DNA of 44,726 bases from Nocardiopsis prasina DSM 43845 (GCF_000341265.1 NZ_ANAE01000007.1:1-44726), one strand, 5' to 3'; counted from the first letter of the stretch, positions 7,432 through 15,902 are shown. Program-made: numbers and translations. Notes: generated by a model not told the origin, from the sequence alone.

Positions 7432-8421
7432 ATGACCGCTGCCCCCGAGGTGCCGACCGAAGGCACCGAGAAGCCCGCCGGGACCGCCGCCGACGCGCCC
7501 AAGCGTGAGGCGATCCCCGAGTACGAGCCCGAACTACGGGGCAAGGCCGAGCGCTACACCGTCTTCGCCTTCGTGTTCGTGCCCCTGATCGCCCTCCTCG
7601 CCGCGGTGCCGTTCTTCTGGGGCTGGGGCCTGTCGCTGACCGACATCGCGATCGCCACGGTGTTCTACGTGATCAGCGGCCTGGGCATCACCGTTGGCTT
7701 CCACCGCCACTTCACCCACGGTTCCTTCAAGGCCAACCGCCCGCTGCGGATCGCGCTGGCGATCGCGGGCTCCATGGCCATCGAGGGCAGCGTCATCAAG
7801 TGGGTGGCCGACCACCGCCGCCACCACAAGTACGCGGACGCCGAGGGCGACCCGCACTCGCCGTGGCGCTTCGGCGACGACTGGAAGTCCGTGGCCAAGG
7901 GCATGTACTACGCCCACATGGCGTGGATGTACCTGGACGAGAAGAAGACCTCGCCGCGCCGCTTCACCCCGGACCTGCTCAAGGACAAGGACGTCGTCCT
8001 CGTCGACAAGCTGTTCCTGCCGATCGTGCTGTTCTCGCTCTTCGCCCCCGCCGCCATCGGCGGCCTGGTCACCATGTCCCTGTGGGGCGCGGTCACCGCG
8101 TTCTTCTGGGCGAGCCTCGTCCGCGTCGCTCTGCTGCACCACGTGACCTGGTCGATCAACTCCATCTGCCACACCATCGGCGAGGAGAACTTCGAGGTCC
8201 GCGACCGCTCCCGCAATGTGTGGTGGCTGGCCATCCCGTCCTTCGGTGAGTCCTGGCACAACCTGCACCACGCCGACCCGACCTGCGCCCGCCACGGCGT
8301 GCTCAAGGGCCAGATCGACATCTCCGCCAGGGTCATCTGGGCCTTCGAGAAGTTCGGCTGGGCCACCAAGGTCCGCTGGCCCAACAACGAACGGCTCGCT
8401 GCGAAGCGGGTCAAGGTCTAG
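7432..8421 (+). CDS. Membrane fatty acyl-CoA desaturase (delta-9 type)
   Basis: Introduces a double bond into long-chain acyl groups using a di-iron centre, adjusting membrane fluidity. 329 residues with the three histidine boxes of the family: HRHFTH (91-96), HRRHH (128-132) and HNLHH (276-280). The extra HHVTWSIN motif (236-243) is typical of the DesA3/stearoyl-CoA group. Membrane helices lie at about 42-62, 70-90, 193-213 and 215-235. The start is the ATG at 7432; the open frame runs upstream through the tRNA and cannot be coding there. The TetR gene begins 14 nt after the stop, so this is a two-gene operon with its own presumed repressor. Confidence 0.95.
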   Translation: MTAAPEVPTEGTEKPAGTAADAPKREAIPEYEPELRGKAERYTVFAFVFVPLIALLAAVPFFWGWGLSLTDIAIATVFYVISGLGITVGFHRHFTHGSFKANRPLRIALAIAGSMAIEGSVIKWVADHRRHHKYADAEGDPHSPWRFGDDWKSVAKGMYYAHMAWMYLDEKKTSPRRFTPDLLKDKDVVLVDKLFLPIVLFSLFAPAAIGGLVTMSLWGAVTAFFWASLVRVALLHHVTWSINSICHTIGEENFEVRDRSRNVWWLAIPSFGESWHNLHHADPTCARHGVLKGQIDISARVIWAFEKFGWATKVRWPNNERLAAKRVKV

Positions 8422-8435
8422 GATCGACAACCATC

Positions 8436-9086
8436 ATGGGAGCAGCCGACAGCGAGCAGGGAACCCGAGTGCGCCGCAAGCGCATGACGGGCAAGGAGCG
8501 TCGGCAACAGCTGTTGGGAATCGGCCGGGAGCTGTTCGCCGAACGAGGGTTCGACGCGACCTCCGTTGAGGAGATCGCCGCGCGGGCCGGAGTATCGAAG
8601 CCCGTCGTCTACGAGCACTTCGGTGGCAAGGAGGGCATCTACGCCGTCGTCGTGGACCGGGAGATGCGCACGCTCCTGGACATGATGGGCGAGGCTCTCA
8701 CCGCCGACGACGCCCGAAGCAAGATCGAGAAGGCAGCCCTGGCCCTGCTGCGCTACGTCGAGGAGGACAGCGTGGGGTTCCGGGTGCTCACCCGTGATTC
8801 GCACGTGGCCTCCGGGACCGGCAGTTTCGCGAGCCTGCTCAACGACATCGCCAGCCAGGTCGAGCACATCATGGTGGACGAGTTCGCCGAACGCGGTTAC
8901 GACCCGGCGCTCGCCCCGATGTACGCGCAGGCCCTGGTGGGCATGTGGGCACTGACCGGCCAGTGGTGGCTGGAGGTGCGCAGGCCCAAACGCGAGGTGG
9001 TGGCGGCGCACCTGGTCAACCTGGCCTGGAACGGGCTCTCCGCGTTGGAGGCCAAGCCGAGGCTGGACACACGCAGGAAGCGCTGA
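8436..9086 (+). CDS. TetR family regulator, probably of the upstream desaturase
   Basis: DNA-binding repressor of 216 residues. The N-terminal TetR helix-turn-helix is clear at about residues 23-70 (ELFAERGFDATSVEEIAARA, then GVSKPVVYEHFGGKEGIYA). The C-terminal ligand domain is helical and diverse. Start ATG at 8436 lies 14 nt behind the desaturase stop, so both are made from one message. Given the desaturase partner, an acyl-CoA or fatty-acid ligand is an attractive inference, and the palindrome at 7309-7328 the likely binding site. A 12-bp hairpin closes the operon at 9134-9168. Confidence 0.93.
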   Translation: MGAADSEQGTRVRRKRMTGKERRQQLLGIGRELFAERGFDATSVEEIAARAGVSKPVVYEHFGGKEGIYAVVVDREMRTLLDMMGEALTADDARSKIEKAALALLRYVEEDSVGFRVLTRDSHVASGTGSFASLLNDIASQVEHIMVDEFAERGYDPALAPMYAQALVGMWALTGQWWLEVRRPKREVVAAHLVNLAWNGLSALEAKPRLDTRRKR

Positions 9087-9133
9087 CCCTTCTGTGGCGC
9101 TGGCCACAGGAGGGGACGTCGCCCCTGGTCACC

Positions 9134-9168
9134 AGTGGGGCGGGTGGGATTCGTATACCCGCCCCACT
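9134..9168. terminator. Terminator hairpin behind the desaturase-TetR operon
   Basis: AGTGGGGCGGGT (9134-9145), an 11-nt loop, ACCCGCCCCACT (9157-9168): a perfect 12-bp stem, 48 nt after the TetR stop and directly in front of the MarR operator. Confidence 0.75.
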
Positions 9169-9169
9169 A

Positions 9170-9183
9170 TCTTGATGTCAAGA
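9170..9183. promoter_or_regulatory. MarR-type operator
   Basis: TCTTGA-TG-TCAAGA, perfect 6-bp arms, 14 nt before the MarR start codon. TTGA...TCAA palindromes with A/T flanks are typical MarR-family sites, and their position over the promoter suggests autorepression. Confidence 0.65.
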
Positions 9184-9197
9184 GATATGCTGGTGCC

Positions 9198-9707
9198 ATG
9201 CGCGATGAGGTGGATGGGCTGATCGAGGCGTGGCGCTCCGAGCGGCCGGACGTGGACGTGACGCCCCTGGAGGTGTTCAGCCGGGTGTCCCGGCTCGCGC
9301 GCCACCTCGACCGCGCCCGCCGCACCGTCTTCACCGAACACGCCCTGGAGCCCTGGGAGTTCGACGTCCTCGCCGAACTCCGCCGCTCGGGCCCGCCCTA
9401 CGAGCTCAGCCCCGGGCGCCTGCTGCGCGCCACCCTGGTCACCTCCGGCACCATGACCAACCGCGTGGATCGCCTGGCCGCCGCCGAACTCGTGCGCCGC
9501 CGCCCCGACCCCGCAGACAAGCGCGGCGTGCTGGTCCGGCTGACCGCCAGGGGCGCCGAGCGGATCGACGCGGCCCTGGCCTCGCTCCTCAGCTACGAGG
9601 AGACCCTCCTGGCGCCGATGCCCGCCGCCGAGCGCGAACAGCTGGCATCGTTACTGAGAAGCCTTCTCGCGCCCCTCGACGGGATCCCGTCCGGCCCGCA
9701 AGGGTGA
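9198..9707 (+). CDS. MarR family winged-helix regulator
   Basis: 169-residue transcription factor of the MarR family. A central winged helix is seen (LEPWEFDVLAELRRSG, LLRATLVTSGTMTNRVDRL, AAELVRRRPDPADKRGVLV), flanked by helices for dimerisation (about residues 20-45 and 115-150). The start is the ATG at 9198 (MRDEVDGLIEAW). The frame reaches 9135, but this would translate the terminator and operator. The palindrome just upstream suggests self-regulation. The SGNH lipase gene begins 58 nt downstream in the same direction and may be co-transcribed. The ligand is unknown. Confidence 0.93.
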   Translation: MRDEVDGLIEAWRSERPDVDVTPLEVFSRVSRLARHLDRARRTVFTEHALEPWEFDVLAELRRSGPPYELSPGRLLRATLVTSGTMTNRVDRLAAAELVRRRPDPADKRGVLVRLTARGAERIDAALASLLSYEETLLAPMPAAEREQLASLLRSLLAPLDGIPSGPQG

Positions 9708-9765
9708 CGGCCGTTCCGTCCGGGGGCACGCGTCACTCCCGTACGGCCCCTGGTTGGAGAGCACG

Positions 9766-10653
9766 TTGAGAATCCGCTGGACCGCCTTCCTCGCTGTGAC
9801 CCTCGTCGTCGCGGGCTGCTCCGGTGGGGGCACCGATGAACCCACCACGAGCCACTACCTGTCCCTGGGCGATTCACTGACCGTGGGCGTACAGCCCGAC
9901 GAGCAGGGGCGGGGACGGGAGACCTCCGAGGGGTACACGGACGTCCTGTACCGCTCCCTGAAGGACGCCGACTCCACTCTCCGACACGAGCGCATGGGGT
10001 GCGGCGGGGAGGACACCACGACCTTCGTCGGCGGCGGCATCCCCGGCTGCGACGACCGCTACGAGGCGGGGTCCCAGCTCGACCAGGCCGAGGAGTTCCT
10101 GCGGGAGAACGGTGGCGCGGTCGACCTGGTCACCCTCACCATCGGCGGCAACAACTTCACCGACTGTGTGGAGGGCGTCCACGAGGAGGCGCTCGGCATC
10201 GACGGGGTCGGTGTCGACGAGGCCTGCGTGGCGGACGGCCTGGAGCGCCTGGAGACCGAGGTGCCGGTGATCGCCGAGCGCCTGGTGGGGGCCGCGGACC
10301 CGGGCACACGGATCGTCGGGATGACCTACTACAACCCGTTCCTGGCCCTCGCCCTCCTGGAGGAACCCGGGAACACGAGCCAGTCCGAGCGCACCGTGGA
10401 GATCCTCGACCGGGTGAACGCGTCGCTGACCGCCTCCTACGAGGCCGCCGGGATCGACGTGGCCGACGTGGACACCGTGTTCGACGGCTCGGACACCGAG
10501 GTGCCCGCCGACAGCACCACGGGCATGCCGGTCAACCTCCAGCGGATCTGCGACCTCACCTGGATGTGCGACGCCGCCCGGGGCCCGGACATCCACACCA
10601 ACCTCGCCGGCGCCCAGGCGATCGCCGAGGTCTTCCGCGACCGCCTCCGCTAG
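9766..10653 (+). CDS. SGNH/GDSL-type esterase lipoprotein
   Basis: Secreted, membrane-anchored hydrolase of esters or lipids, 295 residues. The N-terminus is a lipoprotein signal: basic start, hydrophobic core, lipobox VAGC with Cys18. SGNH blocks follow: GDSLT with nucleophile Ser37, the GGGNN-type block III (TIGGNNFTD) and the C-terminal DIHTN with the catalytic Asp/His pair. Six or more Cys suggest disulfides, as in actinobacterial SGNH esterases. TTG at 9766 is chosen because GGAGAG sits just before it; TTG at 9754 is in frame too. Its stop codon overlaps that of the convergent peroxidase gene. Confidence 0.88.
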   Translation: MRIRWTAFLAVTLVVAGCSGGGTDEPTTSHYLSLGDSLTVGVQPDEQGRGRETSEGYTDVLYRSLKDADSTLRHERMGCGGEDTTTFVGGGIPGCDDRYEAGSQLDQAEEFLRENGGAVDLVTLTIGGNNFTDCVEGVHEEALGIDGVGVDEACVADGLERLETEVPVIAERLVGAADPGTRIVGMTYYNPFLALALLEEPGNTSQSERTVEILDRVNASLTASYEAAGIDVADVDTVFDGSDTEVPADSTTGMPVNLQRICDLTWMCDAARGPDIHTNLAGAQAIAEVFRDRLR

Positions 10654-11141
10654 CCGCCGTCGGGCAGGGAGCGTTCGATGAGCTCCACGATCTCGGGGGC
10701 GTCGGGAACGGTGGCGGGGCGGAACCGGTGCACGGTGCCGTCCGGCAGGACCAGGAACTTCTCGAAGTTCCACTTGACCCGCCCGGCGTGCCCCTCGGGG
10801 TCGGGGACGTCGGTGAGTTCGGCGTAGAGGGGGTGCTGGCCCCGGCCGTTGACCTTCACCTTGCTGGTCATCGGGAAGGTCACCCCCCAGGTCATCGAGC
10901 AGTACTCGGCGATCTTCTCCTCACCGCCGAACTCCTGGAGGAACTGGTTGCTGGGGAAGCCCAGCACGGTGAAGCCCCGGTCCTCGTAGCGCTTCTGGAG
11001 CTCCTCCAGCGCGCCGTACTGCGGGGTGAGTCCGCAGCGGGACGCCACGTTCACCACCAGGCGGACCTTCCCGGACCATTCACCGAAGGTGGTCTCGCGG
11101 CCGTCGATCATGGTCACCGGGATGTCGTCCAGGTCAGCCAT
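10650..11141 (-). CDS. Glutathione peroxidase-family thiol peroxidase
   Basis: Reduces hydrogen or lipid peroxides in the cytoplasm. In bacteria these Cys enzymes usually draw electrons from thioredoxin (or mycothiol) rather than glutathione. The 163 residues show NVASRCGLTPQY with peroxidatic Cys36, GFPSNQF with Gln66, and VKWNFEKFLV with the Trp and Asn of the catalytic tetrad. Cys81 is a candidate resolving cysteine. Start ATG at 11141 follows AGGAGGAGG. The TAG stop is on the opposite strand of the TAG that ends the lipase gene (shared CTAG, 10650-10653). Confidence 0.95.
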   Translation of the reverse strand: MADLDDIPVTMIDGRETTFGEWSGKVRLVVNVASRCGLTPQYGALEELQKRYEDRGFTVLGFPSNQFLQEFGGEEKIAEYCSMTWGVTFPMTSKVKVNGRGQHPLYAELTDVPDPEGHAGRVKWNFEKFLVLPDGTVHRFRPATVPDAPEIVELIERSLPDGG

Positions 11142-11294
11142 GGTGCCTCCTCCTGAGTTCGGAACCGTACGCGCCCTGCGAGCAGCCTACGGGGTGCCCG
11201 CCGACGGGAATGCCCGGCGGGTGACCGCGTTCTACAGGAGGTCCGGTGGAAGCGTTCCGCGGCCACTCCGGGAAGCCGTGCGCGGGGAGGCGAC

Positions 11295-11699
11295 ATGGTT
11301 CCGTCCGAGCGTTCGGCGGGCTCACGGCCCGGGGACGGGGAGCCCGTCCGAGGTCGGGTCGCCGAGATCCGTGGGCTGCTGACCGCCGACCGCGAGCGCA
11401 CGTCCGCGTTGATCCTCTCCCTGACCCGGAGCTTCGACTCGATCGTCGAGGCGACCCAGGACACGGCGACGGACGACGAGCACGACCCCGAAGGGTCGAC
11501 GATCGCGTTCGAGCGCTCGCACACGAGCGCCGCGCTCGCCGCGGCCGAGCGTCACCTGGCCGACGTGGACGCGGCCCTGGAGAGGATCGCCCAGGGACGC
11601 TACGGCCGCTGTGAGCGCTGCGGTGAGCCCGTCTCCCCCGAGCGGTTGCTGGCCCGGCCCGTGGCCCGCACCTGCATCGCCTGCGCGACGAGGGCCTAG
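11295..11699 (+). CDS. DksA/TraR-type C4 zinc-finger protein
   Basis: A 134-residue protein of the DksA/TraR superfamily. An acidic helical part (about residues 20-90, probably coiled-coil) is followed by the C4 zinc finger CERCGEP...CIAC (about residues 105-131, spacing Cys-x2-Cys-x17-Cys-x2-Cys). Such proteins can enter the RNA polymerase secondary channel and alter transcription; whether this one does so is not shown by the sequence. Start ATG at 11295 follows GGGGAGG. It converges on the ABC-F gene with 37 nt between the stops, holding only a weak GCAGC/GCTGC hairpin (11717-11732). Confidence 0.9.
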   Translation: MVPSERSAGSRPGDGEPVRGRVAEIRGLLTADRERTSALILSLTRSFDSIVEATQDTATDDEHDPEGSTIAFERSHTSAALAAAERHLADVDAALERIAQGRYGRCERCGEPVSPERLLARPVARTCIACATRA

Positions 11700-11736
11700 G
11701 GGCCGCTGGTCGTCACGCAGCTGTCGGGCTGCTGCT

Positions 11737-13512
11737 TCAGTCGCCGACCAGCTCGGCCTGCTCCAGCCACACCATCTCCAGCTCCTCCTTCTCTGCGGCG
11801 AGGGTCCTGGCCTCGGCGTCGAGTTCGGCGAGCTTGGTGTAGTCCTCCGCTGCGGCCGCCATCTGCTCGTGGAGCTGTTCCTCGCGCCTGGCGATCTTGT
11901 CCATCCGCCGTTCGACGCGCTGCATCTCCTTCTGGGCGGCGCGGCGCTCCGCCTGGGACACGGCGGGGGTGACGGGCGTCTGCACGGCGGTCTCGGAGGC
12001 GCCCAGGGGCACGGTGACCTCGTCGGCGCTGGCCTCCCGGCGCTCCAGGTACTCGTCCACCCCTCCGGGCAGGAAGGCGAGGCTGCCGTCGCCCATCAGG
12101 GCGAGCACGCGGTCGGTGATCCGCTCCAGGAAGTAGCGGTCGTGACTGACCAGCACGAGGGACCCCGGCCAGCCGTCGAGGAGGTCCTCCAGCTCGGTCA
12201 GGGTCTCGATGTCGAGGTCGTTGGTGGGCTCGTCCAGCAGCAGCACGTTGGGCTCGTCCATGAGCAGGCGCAACAGCTGGAGGCGGCGCTTCTCACCGCC
12301 GGACAGGTCGCCGATCGGCGTCCACTGGCGCTCGCCCCGGAAGCCGAACTTCTCCAGCATCTGGCTGGCGGTGTAGTCCCGCTTGCCGATGGTGATGTGT
12401 TCGCGCACGTCCATGACGGCCTGGAGCGGGCGGGCGGTGGGGTCGAGCTCCACGACGTTCTGGGACAGGTGCGCCAGCTTGACGGTCCGGCCGGTGCGCA
12501 CCGTCCCGGAGTCGGGCTCGCGCTCCTCGGCGAGGATCTTCAGCAGGGTCGACTTGCCCGCGCCGTTCACGCCGACCAGGCCCACCCGGTCGCCGGGGCC
12601 CAGCTGCCAGGTGAGTTCGTCCAGCAGGGTGCGGTCGGGGATGGCGACCGAGACCTTCTTGAGGTCGATGACGGTCTTGCCCAGGCGCGAGCTGGCGAAT
12701 CGGACCAGCTCCACGGAGTCGCGGGGCGGCGGCTCGTTCGCGATGAGCTGGTTGGCCGCCTCGATGCGGAACTTGGGCTTGGAGGTGCGCGCGGGCGCTC
12801 CCCTGCGCAGCCACGCGAGCTCCTTGCGCATGAGGTTCTGGCGGCGGTCCTCCTCGGCGGCGGCCTGGCGGTCCCGCTCGGCCTTGGCCAGCACGTAGGC
12901 GGCGTACCCGCCCTCGTACCTCTCGACGGTGCCGCGCCCGACCTCCCAGGTGCGGGTGGTCACGGCGTCCAGGAACCACCGGTCGTGTGTGACGACCACC
13001 AGCGACTCCGGACGGCCGCGCAGGTGCTCGGCCAGCCAGGCGATGCCCTCGATGTCGAGGTGGTTGGTGGGCTCGTCCAGGATGATGAGGTCGTGGTCGT
13101 CCACCAGCAGGCGGGCCAGCCCGGAGCGGCGGCGCTCACCGCCGGACAGCCCGGACATGGGCACGTTGAGGTCCCAGCCGCCGAGCAGGCCCCGGAGGAT
13201 GTCGCGGATGCGGGCGTCCCCCGCCCACTCGTGCTCGGCCCGGCCGCCCAGCACGAACTCGCCGACGGTGCTGTCGGGGAAGTCGTCGCGCTGGTGCAGG
13301 AAGCCGACCCGAAGCCCGCGGTTGTGCACGACCCGCCCGGAGTCGGGTTCGGTCCGCCCCGCGAGCACGGAGATCATCGTCGACTTGCCGCCGCCGTTGC
13401 GGCCCACCACCCCGATGCGTTCGCCCTCGTCCACGCCGAGGGAGACCTCGTCGAGGAGCACGAGCGGCCCGTAGGCCAGGGACACGTCCTGAAGGTTGAC
13501 CAGATTCGTCAT
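11737..13512 (-). CDS. ABC-F family ATPase (Uup/Ettype ribosome-associated or resistance factor)
   Basis: A soluble protein with two ATP-binding cassettes and no membrane domain, 591 residues. ABC-F proteins act on the ribosome, in translation quality control or target protection against antibiotics. Cassette 1 has GRNGGGKST, LSGGERRR and LDEPTNHLD. Cassette 2 has GVNGAGKST, LSGGEKRRLQ and LDEPTNDLD. The linker (about 230-290) is charged. The C-terminal 70 residues (ERRAAQKEMQRVERRMDKIA onward) form a coiled coil as in Uup. Start ATG at 13512 follows GGGAGGTG; the much longer upstream frame is antisense to the lamin-tail gene. The Walker A Gly-Gly-Gly of cassette 1 is a mild variation. No drug-resistance gene is adjacent. 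Confidence 0.93.
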   Translation of the reverse strand: MTNLVNLQDVSLAYGPLVLLDEVSLGVDEGERIGVVGRNGGGKSTMISVLAGRTEPDSGRVVHNRGLRVGFLHQRDDFPDSTVGEFVLGGRAEHEWAGDARIRDILRGLLGGWDLNVPMSGLSGGERRRSGLARLLVDDHDLIILDEPTNHLDIEGIAWLAEHLRGRPESLVVVTHDRWFLDAVTTRTWEVGRGTVERYEGGYAAYVLAKAERDRQAAAEEDRRQNLMRKELAWLRRGAPARTSKPKFRIEAANQLIANEPPPRDSVELVRFASSRLGKTVIDLKKVSVAIPDRTLLDELTWQLGPGDRVGLVGVNGAGKSTLLKILAEEREPDSGTVRTGRTVKLAHLSQNVVELDPTARPLQAVMDVREHITIGKRDYTASQMLEKFGFRGERQWTPIGDLSGGEKRRLQLLRLLMDEPNVLLLDEPTNDLDIETLTELEDLLDGWPGSLVLVSHDRYFLERITDRVLALMGDGSLAFLPGGVDEYLERREASADEVTVPLGASETAVQTPVTPAVSQAERRAAQKEMQRVERRMDKIARREEQLHEQMAAAAEDYTKLAELDAEARTLAAEKEELEMVWLEQAELVGD

Positions 13513-13710
13513 CACCTCCCATTGTGCTGCCCCCGCGAAGGTGCGCGGACCGACTGACCGCCAGGAACGACACTTTTCGCTTGTCGGCTCATTTGGCCAC
13601 CGATCGCCGCACGGAAGGGCTACTCTTCTGCCCTGTCCTCGGTCCCCCGCTTGGGAGCCGCCCCCTGGAGGCTCGCACCGCAGGACGGACGCGTACCGAA
13701 AGGGGAGCCC

Positions 13711-14220
13711 ATGCGCTCCATCCGTGCCGCCGTCGCGGCCGCCCTCCTCGCCGCCCTCCTCGCGCCCGTCCCGGCGCACGCGGCCTCCACCACGGGCGCC
13801 CTGATGATCACCCACGTGCGGCCCAACGCCGCCGGGGCCGACGTCAAGAACAACAAGCAGACCAACCTCAACGGCGAGTACTTCGTCGTGAAGAACGTGA
13901 CGAAGAAGACCGTCAACCTGAGGGGCCACGTCCCGGACATCACCTCGAACACCTACGGCCGCGCCCTGCCCGCGTACAACCTCCCGGCGGGGGGCGTGGT
14001 CCACGTGCACACCGGCACTGGAAAGAACCACCGGGACGCCAAGGGCACGCACCACGTCTACCGGGGCTACGCGCGCCACGTCCTGCCCAACGACGGCACC
14101 GGGCGCAGCCCGGACCTGCGGCTGAAGAAGCCGGGCAGCAAGGACGACAACAAGGCCGCTGGCACGATCAGCAGCTGCAACTGGGGCAAGGCGGCGGACG
14201 GCAGAACGTACGGCTGCTAG
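13711..14220 (+). CDS. Secreted lamin-tail-domain protein
   Basis: A 169-residue exported protein. The N-terminus is a Sec signal peptide (MRSIRAAVAAALLAALLAPV, cleavage near AHA-AS at about residue 25). The mature part looks like a single lamin-tail domain: ITHVRPNAAGADVKNN...NGEYFVVKNVTKKTVNLRGHVP, then a His/Gly-rich segment (VVHVHTGTGKNHRDAKGTHH) and two Cys (CNW...YGC) for a disulfide. Such domains are immunoglobulin-like folds found in secreted bacterial proteins and nucleases; a role for this stand-alone one is unknown. Start ATG at 13711 follows AGGGGAG. A second lamin-tail protein, the ExeM-type nuclease, lies at 22550-25009. Confidence 0.85.
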   Translation: MRSIRAAVAAALLAALLAPVPAHAASTTGALMITHVRPNAAGADVKNNKQTNLNGEYFVVKNVTKKTVNLRGHVPDITSNTYGRALPAYNLPAGGVVHVHTGTGKNHRDAKGTHHVYRGYARHVLPNDGTGRSPDLRLKKPGSKDDNKAAGTISSCNWGKAADGRTYGC

Positions 14221-14229
14221 GAGGGGGAA

Positions 14230-14262
14230 CGCCCGGGGCCGCACCACGCGAGGCCCCGGGCG
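14230..14262. terminator. Bidirectional terminator between lamin-tail and transketolase genes
   Basis: CGCCCGGGGCC (14230-14240), an 11-nt loop, GGCCCCGGGCG (14252-14262): a perfect 11-bp stem centred between two convergent stop codons. Confidence 0.8.
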
Positions 14263-14277
14263 GGCTCTGGAAGGTCC

Positions 14278-15177
14278 CTACACCAGGAAGAAGTCCCGGG
14301 CGGACTTGGCGATTCCCTCGACGTCCAGACCGTGGACGCGGTCGTGGTCGGCGGCCGTGCCGTAGGCGCGCACCTCGCTGCGCCGTGACACGCCCAGGGA
14401 GAGCTGGCGGTGGCGGCGGTCGGCCAGGGCCTCGGCCACCTCGTGCGCCGAGGTGCCCTTCAGGTAGGGCTCCACGATCAGCACGTCGGCGTTGCCCGCA
14501 GCACCGGCGAGAGTGCTGAGCCCCTCGTGGTCGAAGGGACGGACGGTGGAGGTGTGGGCCACGGTGACATCGAGGTCCGCGGTGGCCTCCAGCACCCGGT
14601 CCAGCATCGGTCCGACCGCCACCACCACCCCGGCGGAGCGGGACGAACCGGTGCGCACCACGTTGAGGCGGGGTCCGACGGGCAGGGCCGCCCTGTTGCT
14701 GTGGGTGGACAGGCGCAGGTAGACGAGGTCGTCGCCGGGCACCGCCCGCTCCATCATGGTCCGCGCCTCGTCGGGGTGCCCGGGCACGTGCACGGTCCAG
14801 CCGGGGAGCGTGTCCAGGAGCGCCACGTCCCCGGGTGCCTGGTGGGTGCGGCCCTCGGCCGAGGTGTCGTGGGAGGCGCCGATGCTCACCAGGACGGCAC
14901 CGACGCCCTGATGAGCGAGGGAGATCTTGAGCTGCTCGAAGGGGCGTTCGACCAGGAAGGGCGCGTAGCTGTGCACGATCGGGCGCATGCCGGTGAGCGC
15001 CAGGCCTCCGGCGACGCCGATCATCGCCTGTTCGCGGATGCCGAGGTCGATCACCCGGCCGGGGTGACGGGCGGCGGCGCGGCGGAACATGCCCGCGGAG
15101 ATGGCGGCGAGGACCAGCGCGGTCCGGGGGTCGCGGTCGAGGGCCTCGTGGGTGGCGGCGGCGAAGGTGTCACGCAT
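14278..15177 (-). CDS. Transketolase, C-terminal subunit (pyrimidine-binding + C domain)
   Basis: The second half of a split thiamine-diphosphate transketolase. It supplies the pyrimidine-binding domain and the C-terminal domain, as the transketolase_C-like RPFDHEGLSTL...VLIVEPYLKGTSAHEVAEAL shows. The domain contains GIREQAMIGVAGGLALTG with the conserved Glu for cofactor activation. 299 residues from ATG at 15177, 14 nt behind the stop of the N-terminal subunit gene, so the two make a heterodimer from one operon. Split transketolases occur in primary metabolism and in biosynthetic clusters for amino sugars or C5/C7 units; no such neighbours are seen here. Confidence 0.9.
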   Translation of the reverse strand: MRDTFAAATHEALDRDPRTALVLAAISAGMFRRAAARHPGRVIDLGIREQAMIGVAGGLALTGMRPIVHSYAPFLVERPFEQLKISLAHQGVGAVLVSIGASHDTSAEGRTHQAPGDVALLDTLPGWTVHVPGHPDEARTMMERAVPGDDLVYLRLSTHSNRAALPVGPRLNVVRTGSSRSAGVVVAVGPMLDRVLEATADLDVTVAHTSTVRPFDHEGLSTLAGAAGNADVLIVEPYLKGTSAHEVAEALADRRHRQLSLGVSRRSEVRAYGTAADHDRVHGLDVEGIAKSARDFFLV

Positions 15178-15191
15178 GTCCGGGCTCGCTT

Positions 15192-15902
15192 TCAGTTTCC
15201 GTTGCGGACGCGGGCGACGACGGCCAGCGGCCGTCCGGAGCCGGGGCGGGCGAAGGCGTCGTGGAGGGCGTCGTGGTCGCGGCCCGCGACCTCGCGGGTC
15301 TCCCATCCCTCGACCTCGAACCTGCGTCCGACACCGCCGGGCCAGCCGTGGGTGGCGGAGGCGTTGTCGATGACCACGACGGTCAGGTTGTCGGCCCCCA
15401 GGCGCGCGGCGGCGGCGATGGCCTCGTGGTTGCTGCCTTCGTCGAGTTCACCGTCGCCGACCAGCACCACCACGCGGGGTTCGGCGCCGTCCGCGCGGCG
15501 TACTCCCTGGGCGCGCAGACCGAGGGCGGTGCCCAGGCCGAGCGGGAGGCCGTGACCGAGGGAGCCGCTGCCGATCTCCGCGCCGGGGACCAGGACACGG
15601 TCCGGGTGGTGGCCCAGCGGGGAGCCGAAGGAGGTCCAGCCGCGCAGGGTGGGCACGTCGAGGAAGCCCTTGGCGGCGAGCACGGCGTAGAAGGCGGCCG
15701 GGCCGTGCCCCTTCGAGAGGAGGAAGCGGTCCCGGGCCGGGTCCTCGGCGGTCGCGGGTGAGACGTCGAGGACCCGGTCGTAGAGGACCCAGAGAACGTC
15801 GAGGGTGGAGTGAGCGGCGGCGTTGTGCTTCTCGTCACCCTCCATGAGCCCGATCAGCGCCGGGAGGTCGGCGTACCTGGAGAAGGTGGCTGGCGTCGTC
15901 AT
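15192..15902 (-). CDS. Transketolase, N-terminal (ThDP-binding) subunit
   Basis: The first half of a split transketolase, binding the pyrophosphate end of thiamine diphosphate and magnesium. 236 residues from ATG at 15902. It shows DRFLLSKGHGPAAFYAVLA, GSLGHGLPLGLGTALG and the ThDP motif GDGELDEGSNHEAIAAAARLGADNL...IDN. GAGGAAG lies upstream; a TTG at 15923 would add seven residues and fall inside the palindrome, so ATG is preferred. It forms one operon with the C-terminal subunit. A perfect 18-bp palindrome covers -16 to -33 from the start codon, a strong operator candidate. Confidence 0.9.
   Translation of the reverse strand: MTTPATFSRYADLPALIGLMEGDEKHNAAAHSTLDVLWVLYDRVLDVSPATAEDPARDRFLLSKGHGPAAFYAVLAAKGFLDVPTLRGWTSFGSPLGHHPDRVLVPGAEIGSGSLGHGLPLGLGTALGLRAQGVRRADGAEPRVVVLVGDGELDEGSNHEAIAAAARLGADNLTVVVIDNASATHGWPGGVGRRFEVEGWETREVAGRDHDALHDAFARPGSGRPLAVVARVRNGN

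Noticed and set aside
13513..14247. N-terminal extension of the ABC-F protein by about 245 residues
   Set aside because: It runs antisense through the lamin-tail gene. A strong ribosome site and ABC-F homology begin at the ATG at 13512.
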